DNA of 64,000 nt, from contig JAQPZY010001675.1 in NCBI GenBank assembly GCA_029931535.1, positions 8,240,001 through 8,304,000 of the forward strand. Reading direction: 5' to 3'. The stretch comes from Margaritifera margaritifera. Taxonomy: Eukaryota; Mollusca; Bivalvia; Unionida; Margaritiferidae. Shown here piece by piece: positions 36,402-46,109 of the stretch. Each line of letters begins with the position of its first letter. Position 1 is the stretch's first letter. Position numbers and translations under genes: made by a program. The notes beneath the pieces were generated by a model. That model made no database searches. It saw only the letters and a list, made by a program, of their open reading frames with translations, and was not told where the DNA came from.

Positions 36402-37049
36402 ATAAGACAGAAAGAACTATTAACAAATGCATGTGGAATCTAAGTAATAATTAAAATATTCAGATGACTCAGTAAAAAATTTTAAATAAAATCAATGACA
36501 GATGCAAGTAAAAATAGAAATATTTTAAAATAATGGCTGATATTTTTTATCATAATTTAAGATGAAGAAATTGAATCATATTTTGAAATCAACAAAATAT
36601 TTTAATAGTAATAATTTATATTTTATTTATCATCTATTTTTTTAGGAATTATTTTTGTTGTATTGCAGTATTAATAATAATAATAATAATAATAATGTCT
36701 ACATTACATATTCTTTTTAAATATTAATCAAATTGCAGACATCTTAAATACCGTCCAAATGTGAATTAACCATATTTCTACGGTAAAGACACTTCTATTG
36801 TGACTGCATTATTGTGGAATGTTTGGCATATATAAAAAGAAAACAAAAACAAATGATACAAAGTTTAGACTCTACTTACCTGACATTTTTATGATCAGAA
36901 AATGTTCACCGTGCTTTTGTATCCATTTTATTTTAATTGTTGCCAATTAGCTGTTGGAGTGGTACATATTTTGTATATTGTATACAGTATACATGTACTA
37001 ATTTTGCCCCAGTACCTCATCATGTCCATTAGGCTACTCCATCTCCTAA
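35982..37049. repeat. 1.07-kb foldback element in intron 4
   Basis: The tips ttaggagatggagcagccca + atggacatgatga and its inverted partner (tcatcatgtccattaggcta + ctccatctcctaa) are near-identical. A second inner inverted pair is 'atatgccaaacatttcacaa' + 'taatgcagtctttac' at 36211-36247 against 36781-36830. The centre holds an (ATT)n tract. The arms are probably over 250 bp. No coding sequence. Transcription of the host intron would give a long RNA hairpin. Confidence 0.8.
36337..36401. repeat. (ATT)n microsatellite
   Basis: About 65 bp of ATT/TTA trinucleotides in the central part of the foldback; a shorter (TAA)n run sits at about 36672-36697, the counterpart on the other arm. Confidence 0.95.
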
Positions 37050-37280
37050 AAACAGCATGGATTTAACATTCCACTCACCAATGATGACTACAGTTATCCA
37101 AATTACAAAAGATTGCATGGACAGAGCATGATATGGTTTGAAATTTGTAAGGTGTGAGGGGATTAAATACTTCTGAGCTAGTTTGTGATTGTGTTAGGTA
37201 ATTACTTTCTGCAATTGAAGGTGGGGTATGATTCAGAATAGTCATATCCTGACTATAGATCTACTGTCAAATAGATATAA

Positions 37281-37341
37281 ATAGCATAGACCCTGATGTG
37301 ATGCACATTCTGTGATTGCAGATCTGGGTCTATGCTAATTG
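37281..37341. repeat. Short palindrome, 'catagacccagatctgc' family
   Basis: agcatagaccctgatgtga on the left and gcagatctgggtctatgcta on the right enclose a loop of about 20 bases. It ends 60 bp before exon 5. Confidence 0.7.
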
Positions 37342-37401
37342 TATTTGGGCATGCATCATACATGAGCCAATATGGTATCTTGTTTTATTTTTGTTTTGTA
37401 G

Positions 37402-37525
37402 GTGTTTAATGTGTTTGAGGGTAAACTACTGGCACACAAGAAGGATCTACATGAGAGAGCCATTACAGCCATAGCATTCTTTAACCCACTAAAATATCTT
37501 GTATCAGGTTCTGTGGATGGTACTA
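37402..37525 (+). CDS. WDR97: WD40 gene exon 5
   Basis: Residues 244-284 plus one base. Acceptor ttttgttttgtag, donor ACTA|GTAAGT, phase 1. Contains VFNVFEGKLLAHKKDLHERA, then ITAIAFFNPLKYLVSGSVDG: the outer strand of one blade and most of the next WD repeat. The split Ile codon with exon 6 completes DGTIKVWD. Confidence 0.85.
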
Positions 37526-38205
37526 GTAAGTGTCAATCACTTTTTTGCATCTTTGATGCACAGTACAAACACTATTTGTGGTGAAAATTTTCTCCCAAGT
37601 TTTGAAGCCATTGCCCTGCTTTAAGCAAACCCCTTCCTTGTATTACTCCATGTCGGCAAATAAGCCCAATCATTTTAGTTATCAGCCTGACAACAATTTT
37701 CAAACACATCCCTGAGAGTTTGTGAACAGTACTTTCTTTTCAAAAAAGTTTTTCATCCCCCCTTTCAAGCATGCCAGATAGTTACAATGAAATGATACAT
37801 GTGCATTTTGAAAATGCAGCTCAATGAGAAATCAGCATGTATATGAATGTCTAAAATGGCAGAAACATAGATTAGTTTACAATTATTGCAGAGTTTAAAC
37901 CACATCTTAAAATGAGTCTTTGAAACCAGTCTAGACTTCTAGCTGTATTCCATGCCAGTTCAACATAGAAACTGTTGTTGAGAACATCAGAGTCTGTATT
38001 TTTTTTTTTAAATTTAATGACCTAATCCTAAATACTAAGTGGTAATAAAAAAAAAAAAAACTATTAATAGAAACTATTAAGTATCTGTCACATTTTTATA
38101 CATTATCTTGTTATATTTTTTGCTTCAGAGCTAATACAATACACATCAATAAGAGGATGGTACTTTAGTATGTTATTTACTCATGTAAAACAATCACCCT
38201 GCTGT

Positions 38206-38264
38206 GAACAGCATTGTCCAGTTTACCACTGCATAATGCAGATATGGCTCTATACACTGTTTGC
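38206..38264. repeat. Diverged copy of the short palindrome family
   Basis: gaacagcattgtccagttt and gcagatatggctctatacac + tgttt keep the shape of the 'catagaccc' palindrome with substitutions. Confidence 0.45.
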
Positions 38265-38291
38265 ATCAAGTCATAAGTAATAATGTGATAT

Positions 38292-38455
38292 CAGACACTA
38301 ATTAATGCTCATATTATGCCATAAAGGAAGATATTGAGTTCCAAAAGACACTAATTAATGTTCACATTATGCCATAAAGGAAGATATTGAGTTCCAAAAG
38401 ACACTAATTAATGTTCATATTATGCCATAAAGGAAGATATTGAGTTCCAAAAGAC
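38292..38455. repeat. 53-bp tandem repeat, 3 units
   Basis: The unit 'acactaattaatgttcacat' through 'gaagatattgagttccaaaag' is repeated three times with few changes. It lies 60 bp before exon 6. Confidence 0.95.
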
Positions 38456-38511
38456 CATATTAAGGACCACATATGTTTCAACTCATAATATTTGTATAAC
38501 TTATGTTTCAG

Positions 38512-38674
38512 TCAAGGTCTGGGACAGTAAATGGCATGTGAAAATGGTGTTTGTGGGTCACCGAGACATGGTGTGTTCCCTGGACATCTACCCTCAGGGA
38601 TCAGCCATTATCTCGGCCAGTCTGGATTGCACCATAAGGGTCTGGAATCTGGATACCTGTGATGAAGTGGATAG
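38512..38674 (+). CDS. WDR97: WD40 gene exon 6
   Basis: Completes residue 285 and runs to 338 plus two bases. Acceptor ttatgtttcag, donor GATAG|GTAAGT, phase 2. IKVWDSKW ends one WD repeat. VGHRDMVCSLDIYPQGSAII + SASLDCTIRVWNLDT is a textbook GH...WD repeat, with the WN replacing WD. Confidence 0.9.
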
Positions 38675-39057
38675 GTAAGTTACCCCTACATTACTACCTT
38701 ATTCTGGACACCTGCAATGAGGTGGACAGGTACATAATTACCAGATTATAGATACCTGGACAGGTCATACACCCATGTTACCTTTAATTAAAAGCAAAAG
38801 CTTTGTAAACATTCAATAAATTTTAAAATGTTGAAGTAATAATTAATATGTAAATAATAGTTACAACATACATGTACATGCATATGCTTCTGATAAATCA
38901 TTTTCAGTGTTTCCATCTTTTTCCAAAATTATGGAGTCAGCACCCTTTCCTGTCCATTGGCTTCACATTTTAAAACTGCACGTAATTTACAATATGAATT
39001 GAAATTGCTGTATGGTTCAGGCTAAATGTGACAATTAGTGGTCTTATGTACTTGAAG

Positions 39058-40200
39058 TTAAAATGCTCTTCCTTGTTGATTTCAAAAAGGCTTTCAATTC
39101 TCTTAATTGTAACTTTTTTTGGACGGTTCTGGACTATTTTAATTTTGGAAATTTTATTAAAAGATGGAGAACTTTACTCTATAATGACATAAAATTGATA
39201 TCTGTTAGTGAATTGGCATTTGTACCCATGGTTTAACATTCATCATGGTCATAGGCAAGGGGACCCACTTTCTCCTTATATCTTTATACTCTGTAGAGAG
39301 ATACCAGTAATAATGATTAGGCATAATTGGAACATCAGAGGTACTAAAACGGTTGATATGGAATTTCTTATTTCACAATATATGGATGATACTTTAATCA
39401 TTATAGATGACTCTGAAAAGTCTCTAAATAATACTCTCTGTGTACTAAATAAAACCCTCTGTGTACTAACTAATACCCTCTGTTTACTAAATAATACCCT
39501 CTGTGTACTAACTAATACCTTCTGTGTACTAAATAATACCCTCTGTGTACTAAATAATACCCTCTGTGTACTAAATAATACCTTCTGTGTACTAAATAAT
39601 ACCCTCTGTGTACTAAATAATACCTTCTGTGTACTAAATAATACCCTCTGTGTACTAACTAATACCCTCTGTGTACTAAATAATACCTTCTGTGTACTAA
39701 ATAATACCTTCTGTGTACTAAATAATACCATGTGTACTAATTAATACCCTCTGTGTACTAAATAATACCCTCTGTGTACTAAATAATACCTTCTGTGTAC
39801 TAAATAATACCCTCTGTGTACTAAATAATACCCTCTGTGTACTAAATAATACCTTCTGTGTACTAAATAATACCCTCTGTGTACTAAATAATACCTTCTG
39901 TGTACTAAATAATACCCTCTGTGTACTAACTAATACCCTCTGTGTACTAAATAATACCCTCTGTGTACTAAATAATACCTTCTGTGTACTAAATAATACC
40001 TTCTGTGTACTAAATAATACCATGTGTACTAATTAATACCCTCTGTGTACTAAAGGTTTTATGCTCAAGTTTCCAGCCTTTACAATGATTTAGACATGAC
40101 AGAAGTTATTTGGTATGAGAGTATGAAAAACAGAAAACTTCAATTATGTAAAGAGTTTAACCTCAGTTGGAAACAGGGACCATTTACAGTTTTAATTTCT
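39058..40200 (+). mobile_element. L1/Tx1-like LINE RT fragment split by its own minisatellite
   Basis: LFLVDFKKAFNSL (about 39067-39105) and then HRQGDPLSPYIFILC (about 39250-39295) and the catalytic QYMDDTLIIIDDSEKS (about 39376-39423) are RT palm motifs in the same order as in the LINE at 6-13 kb. At SLNNTLCVL the sequence passes straight into a 21-bp array (39427-40055). LINE-like sequence resumes after it (about 40056-40200). A small 5'- and 3'-truncated fragment. Confidence 0.75.
39427..40055. repeat. 21-bp minisatellite, ~30 units, with higher-order structure
   Basis: The unit 'aataccctctgtgtactaa' + 'at' is 21 bp, seven codons (NNTLCVL), so frames stay open on both strands. Variants (ccctc or ccttc; aaat or aact) are not random. 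A short odd unit, 'accatgtgtactaattaata', occurs at about 39727 and again at about 40019, and the variant order before each is nearly the same, giving a ~292-bp higher-order duplication. It grew from an RT-coding sequence. Confidence 0.95.
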
Positions 40201-40471
40201 GCTTGAACTTAGATCAGATACATACAGTAAATATTGTTTAGTACATTCCTGGATATAACATTTATTAGTTAGAATGTTTGAGTTTAATTTCCCCGGGAAA
40301 ATACCTAATTACTATGTATTCCAAAGGTTTTGTTTTAATGTTCCTTTGTTACAACATTTAATTGATTATAGGGTTTGATTTATACGCCTGAGAAAATCAG
40401 CTCAATTATAATGTTTTTATCACTGATGTGCCAAAGCCAGATAAACAATGGTGGTCCTTTAAATAAGAAAG

Positions 40472-40587
40472 GCATAACAGCAAAGGTGCCGGGTAGCAAA
40501 GGTGTGATAATCAAATGTCATTCATAATCTATAATAACAAAGGTGCCTGGTAACAAAGGTGTGATAATCACACCTCATTTATAATCG
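40472..40587. repeat. 58-bp duplication
   Basis: 'ataacagcaaaggtgccggg' + 'tagcaaaggtgtgataatca' is followed directly by a second copy, 'ataacaaaggtgcctggtaa' + 'caaaggtgtgataatca', each ending near 'tcataatc'. Confidence 0.85.
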
Positions 40588-41179
40588 GTACTTTAGTATC
40601 ATGGGTTGCTAATTCAGTGCAATTAAAAGATGAAAAGAAATGTTTTTGTTTTGTACTTTTGTGACTAAATAATTTAGAAATATCAGCTAGCTATCGTTCT
40701 TTACCTGTATGTTGACTACTTGAGTCCAGCCAGAAGTAAATCTCTCTTGTGTTCATTTTGAATCCTGACTGTTGTGAAAATGGCTGAGAATTTGCTAGCC
40801 AGAACAAGAAAAAGCATCTCTTTAGACACAAAGCTACAAATAATATGAGAAATATTCATCATATGTGATTCCTAATTTATGGACATATTTTTTGCAAACA
40901 GTTCAATTCTCAAATTACATTCCAGAAGTGGATTTTTACCTCTCTGTGAGTAAAAGTTCATGAATTTGTTTACAATAATATTGGTGCCTAAAATATTTCA
41001 GAATTGCCAGAGCAATTCAGTATTGGATAGAGTGTGTGTATATGTTAAATGCTTGATAGATAATATATATATATATATGTTCTTAAATACTATGAGATTG
41101 ATGTCCAGCACAGAAATATAAGATATGACTTCATGTTAATTATAACACTGTGTGTCTAAAATAGATTGGGTTCATAGTT

Positions 41180-41355
41180 AGCTAACTGAATTTGTCCTAG
41201 CTGACCATTAGTATTATATTGGAGAAGTAATACTTAGTAATATGCTTATAGCATAAAGAGTTACCTCCCTCTGTCCGTCTGTCTGTCTAACTGAATTTGA
41301 CCTAGCTAGTCATTAGTATTTTATTGGAAAAGTAATACTTGATAATATTCATAAA
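41180..41355. repeat. ~100-bp duplication with ctgt/cgtc tract
   Basis: Two copies of 'ctaactgaatttgncctagct' + 'cattagtattntattggana' + 'agtaatactt', separated by a 'ctgtccgtctgtctgtct' tract. The rest of intron 6 from 41360 to 42130 shows nothing recognisable. Confidence 0.8.
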
Positions 41356-42133
41356 GCACTGACTGGTTTAATATGAGTGGAGGATGTGACCCTGGAAGTC
41401 CAAGCATAGGGACCTGACCTTTCATGACAATGGCAGTGCACTCACTTATTGTTTACACACAGGAAAGAATAACTCCTTGGAAATAATAAAATGTTTGAAC
41501 TTGCTGATTGGACTCTTTTTGTACAAAGATTGGATTAGATATTTGAATTCTGAAATAAGGGACAGCAGCATATGGATTTAGTACAAAATATAAGGTGATT
41601 GAAACCACTTGACTGCATTCAGTGTGATTTTTGAAAAAAAGATTGCAACACTATGGTCTAATATTCAGAAAACATATTTCAAGACATTTATTTTTGGTAA
41701 TATTTATAGTATTGATAGATACACAAGAAACTCAAGATGAACACAATTTATGATGAAAAAGTGTTATTAAATCATACATTAGTGATATTACACAGTTAGT
41801 ATCATGTTAGACCACATCTACACAATTTTTCACTAATCATGTTTGCAAATGGGTGACTAAATGCATTAGAAAATGTTACCAAATGTTGAAGGAATTGTGT
41901 TTAAAATTCAAAATGAGAGCATGACCCACTTTACAGCTGGGTGAAGCTTTACCAGCTTGGAAAAGTTGTCATTTATATTACAGGAAGCCATCTGACTTGG
42001 AGCATAGTATTTAACAGCCCTGATTATAGTCCAGTGATTAACAGTGGAAGTTTTATAATTTTCTATAATTAAACTGAATTAAATTTATTGCTGAATGAAT
42101 AATAATGTGGGAATATTGTTATGATCCCAGGAC

Positions 42134-42136
<3 letters not shown>

Positions 42137-42187
<51 letters not shown>
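42137..42187. repeat. (TC)n microsatellite
   Basis: Twenty-five uninterrupted TC dinucleotides in intron 6. Confidence 0.97.
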
Positions 42188-42190
<3 letters not shown>

Positions 42191-42471
42191 ATAATTAGGT
42201 TGCAATTGCATTGATGTTCAGATATTTTATTTTTCAACAAAGAATGAGAAACACCTTGCACTATCAGTTATAGCTTGCTACTCAGTACATGTAGAATATA
42301 TTGAACATATGAGGAAGATGCATTTTGGAGTCAGAAATCTTGTTTTTTTTGGCAGCTCCAGTTGACTAATCAGTTTCATTTTGTAGCAGTAACATTCATA
42401 TTTAACCAACTTATTACATATAAAAAAATTAAACTGAAATAATATTAATTATTGATAGCAAGCACAAACCC

Positions 42472-42640
42472 AATATACATTTCCCATGGTGTAGTGGCCA
42501 TCAATCCCTTCAAATCTCACAGCAACCTAATATACATTTCCCATGGTGTAGTGGCCATCAATCCCTTCAAATCTCACAGCAGCCTAATATACATTTCCCA
42601 TGGTGTAGTGGCCATCAATCCCTTCAAATCTCACAGCAAC
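42472..42640 (+). repeat. 57-bp array carrying a tRNA-like box A, 3 units
   Basis: Units begin at 42472, 42529 and 42586. Each contains catggtgtagtggccatcaa, a good tRNA D-arm/box A match. The unit is 19 codons, so an apparent open frame repeats IYISHGVVAINPFKSHSNL; this is not a gene. It parallels the 50-bp SINE-derived array at 15576. Confidence 0.85.
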
Positions 42641-43077
42641 AAGATCTCATTTTCAGTGTGTTTTCAGAATGTTGAAACCGAGAATAAAGCTGTTCATGGA
42701 AACCATAAAAGTGACCTGTCTTGTAAGTGAGGGTGCCTTATACTGAGATATGCCCTCAAAGGGTGTGTTATAATGGTGTACAAAATACAAAAAAGGGTAT
42801 TCTTTTAAATGTGGAACCACATTATAATTGATTTGGAACAACACAGAACCAGAATCAAGTGAGATATTGGTAAGTAGCAATAATAAGAACTACAATTTAA
42901 CCTATTGAATTGTGTCCAGAACCACGTTCCATGTTTTAAGAGGAGTAGTGGTATACTGAAGAACTTTATAGTGAGTGACCACTGTAGTTTTATATTTTAA
43001 ATACTTTTCTTCCACATTTATGTACCACATACAATTTTATATCCTCCTTATGGGTGTCATCTTATCATATTTTACAG

Positions 43078-43206
43078 GGCTGTTCTAGAGGAGCCAGTGT
43101 ACGACCTGAAGACAACATTAGACATTGATGTTTTCCACACTTTCAGTGGCAAGCAGGTCCACCTGTGGAAACTGCAGCATCTCTATCACCTCCATACCTC
43201 AGTTGG
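43078..43206 (+). CDS. WDR97: WD40 gene exon 7
   Basis: Completes residue 339 (AG|G, Arg) and runs to 381 plus two bases. Acceptor cttatcatattttacag. I place the donor at GTTGG|GTCAGT because it alone joins exon 8 in frame as SVGQRVVKIQ. Contains DVFHTFSGKQVHLWK, an H-x-x-W-K blade end. The donor is weaker than the others; read-through would stop within eight codons (TAA at 43231-43233). Confidence 0.75.
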
Positions 43207-43324
43207 GTCAGTCTTCTGGAATGAGCCTTAACAGTTCTTTTGATCTTTCTCTTCCATTTCTCTTTCAAGCCATCTTTTCTCTAATGAAGTTCCTTAAATA
43301 CCGGTATTTCCTTCATTTTTCTAT

Positions 43325-43480
43325 TGTGGCGTTTCAGTCGTTACCATTCATGACTTGTGACCATAAGAGTGTGGGTTTGAATCCTACCAGCAGATCAGCT
43401 TTGGTTGGTTACTCTGGTGTGTTTGGGCAAATCACTTCAATGGCCCTGGCACTAAATAACCCACTTGTGCTGCTGTGCTG
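43325..43480 (+). mobile_element. tRNA-derived SINE fragment just after exon 7
   Basis: A box A-like stretch (gcgtttcagtcgttaccatt) is followed about 35 bases later by a good box B (gggtttgaatcctacc, 43373-43388), then a body with ctctggtgtgtttgggcaaa, the same 'tttgggcaa' motif as in the SINE at 15576-16010. No clear tail. Confidence 0.55.
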
Positions 43481-44053
43481 TAAAATTCCAAACCAGAACA
43501 TCATTTTTCAACATTTTTTTAATGAAATCCATTGCATTAGTTACAAGTTCAGATGTACCAAGACCATCTTACCATAATGAATGTAAGTCTTGGAACACTA
43601 TAAAAGTTTGGACACCCATAATTATTTTCAAAAATAATGTTTTTTATGGTCTATAAAAAGAATTCACTTGATTATAAATAATTTTTTTGCCATTTATTTG
43701 TCCAGAGCTAATATACAAATAGTACAAACTTTAACATGAAGTAGAAAATTTAATATAAGCTTTAATAAAAAGACAAAAAATCTAACTTTATGGGAAATTA
43801 CTGAAATATTTTAACTTTTTATGATTTGTTGCTATTCAAGGTATAAATCAGTCTTGCACATTCTTTAGAGACAATATTTTTATAACGATTAATTAATTAA
43901 AGATGACTCTCTTACATCTCTAGTTTTGGTATCATCATAGAGTCATGTCATGGTTTCTTTTTTGAAACAAATATTTTTGGTTGTATGATCACAATACAGT
44001 AGACATAATTCTTCTTCTCTGTAAGTTAATAAGTAAGAAAAGTTTTCTTACAG

Positions 44054-44229
44054 TCAGCGAGTGGTGAAGATCCAGCACACAACCCACCCTAATTACACCA
44101 TGAGGACAATACTTGTGAGCCGTGATGCCAGTGTCAGAATCATAACCCCATCTACTGGTGACATTATCACCACATTGCTGCTTGACCCTGCCAGAGTACT
44201 GTTGGATGTAGCTTATTCCATTGAGGAAG
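44054..44229 (+). CDS. WDR97: WD40 gene exon 8
   Basis: Residues 382 (completed) to 440 plus one base. Acceptor agttttcttacag, donor GAAG|GTAAGT, phase 1. RVVKIQHTTHPNYTMRTILV, SRDASVRIITPSTGDIITTL and LLDPARVLLDVAYS form one full blade where the usual WD is replaced by IITP. Confidence 0.9.
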
Positions 44230-44253
44230 GTAAGTAACTGGTGAAGAAATTAT

Positions 44254-44520
44254 TGAGTGTAATAATGAATTTAGATACTTGATGGGGGAGCCTCTTAAAT
44301 TCCACTGAAAAAACAAGTGTATTCAGCCAGATAAAAGTTCAGTTGAGTGTAATAATGAATTTAGATATTCAGTGCGAGAGCCTCTTAAATTCCACAGAAA
44401 AAACAAGTGTATTCAGCCTGAGAAAAGTGTAATTGAGTGTAATAATGAATTTAGATACTTGATCTGAGAGCCTCTTAAATTCCATAGAAGAAAAACAAGT
44501 ATATTCAGCCTGATACAAGT
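44254..44520. repeat. ~90-bp tandem repeat, 3 units
   Basis: 'gagtgtaataatgaatttag' + 'gagcctcttaaattccac' + 'aacaagtgtattcagcc' recurs three times directly after exon 8. Confidence 0.9.
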
Positions 44521-44589
44521 GAATAGTAACAACATTTTACAAATCCCATACAATGATCCCTTACTATTTAGCCCCTCAGTGTAACACTG

Positions 44590-44785
44590 ATTTTCATATA
44601 ACATGGGTATATTGACATGAATCTTCATATAACATGGGTATATTGAAATGAATCTTCATATAACATGGGTATATTGACATGAATCTTCATATAACATGGG
44701 TATATTGACATGAATCTTCATATAACATGGGTATATTGACATGAATCTTCATATAACATGGGTATATTGACATGAATCTCATGAA
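44590..44785. repeat. 31-bp minisatellite, ~6 units
   Basis: Unit 'cttcatataacatgggtata' + 'ttgacatgaat', almost identical copies. Confidence 0.95.
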
Positions 44786-44989
44786 ATCAGCTTATTCTGT
44801 TCTATTATTCTTGCTGTTTTATTTCACTTTATTTTAGTTCTTGGCTGGTGAGCACTGAATATAATGTATTTTCAGATTTTTAAAGATCCTATTTTGTGGT
44901 TTTATGTACAATATGCCCTGTTATGTTTTAACATGCCTTAGTGTAAGGTTACATCACATAAAGCCATTTACACTCTTTTCAGCTCCCAT

Positions 44990-46105
44990 GAACAGCATTG
45001 TAGTAAGGGGACACTCCCATAAACAGCATTGTAGTAAGGAGACACTACCATAAACAGCATTGTAGTAAGGGGACACTCCCATAAACAGCATTGTAGTAAG
45101 GGGACACTCCCATAAACAGCATTGTAGTAAGGGGACACTCACATAAACAGCACTGTAGTAAGGGGACACTCCCATAAACATCACTGTAGTAAGGGGACAC
45201 TCCCATAAACATCATTGTAGTAAGGGGACACTCCCATAAACAGCATTGTAGTGAGGGAGCACTCCCATAAACAGCATTGTAGTAAGGGGACACTCCCATA
45301 AACAGCATTATAGTAAGGGGACACTCCCATAAACAGCATTGTAGTAAGGGGACACTCCCATAAACAGCATTATAGTAAGGGGACACTCCCATAAACAGCA
45401 TTATAGTAAGAGAGCACTCCCATAAACAGCATTATAGTAAGGGGACACTCCCATAAACAGTATTGTAGTAAGGGGACACTCCCATAAACAGATTTTATAG
45501 TAAGGGGACACTCCCATAAACAGCATTGTAGTAAGGGGACACTCCCATAAACAGATTTTAAGTAAGGGGACACTCCCATAAACAGTATTGTAGTAAGGGG
45601 ACACTCCCATAAACAGCATTGTGGTGAGGGAGCACTCCCATAAACAGCATTATAGTAAGGGGACACTCCCATAAACAGTATTGTAGTAAGGGGACACTCC
45701 CATAAACAGATTTTATAGTAAGGGGACACTCCCATAAACAGCATTGTAGTAAGGGGACACTCCCATAAACATCATTATAGTGAGAGAGCACTCCCATAAA
45801 CAGCATTGTAGTAAGGGGACACTCCCAAAAACAGCATTATAGTAAGGGGACACTCCCATAAACAGCATTGTAGTAAGGGGACACTCCCATAAACAGCATT
45901 ATAGTAAGGGGACACTCCCATAAACAGCATTATAGTAAGGGGACACTCCCATAAACAGCATTATAGTAAGGGGACACTCCCATAAACAGCATTACAGTAA
46001 GGGGACACTCCCATGAACATCATTTTAGCGAGGGAGCACTCCCATGAACAACATTATAGTGAGGGAGCACTCATGTGAACACCATTATAGTGAGGGAGCA
46101 CCCTT
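44990..46105. repeat. 31-bp minisatellite, ~36 units
   Basis: Unit 'actcccataaacagcattgt' + 'agtaaggggac'. Variants: 'cattata', 'agattttatag', 'gagggagc'. The last units (from about 46010) are most diverged. The minus strand of the unit lacks stops in all three frames, so frames of 70-124 codons appear; these are artefacts. Confidence 0.97.
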
Positions 46106-46109
46106 TTTT

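Noticed and set aside
39276..40023. Open frames on both strands over the 21-bp array
   Set aside because: A unit of seven codons keeps any stop-free frame open; only the first ~70 codons of the plus frame are LINE-derived.
42452..42730. 92-codon frame with a 19-residue repeat
   Set aside because: Unit length is a multiple of three; the sequence is a box A-type repeat.
43125..43577. 150-codon plus-strand frame overlapping exon 7
   Set aside because: It uses a different frame from the WD40 exon and runs into a SINE; the exon frame is the one that joins its neighbours.
44954..45806. Several minus-strand frames of 70-124 codons rich in CCLWECPL
   Set aside because: Products of the 31-bp array in three frames, not genes.
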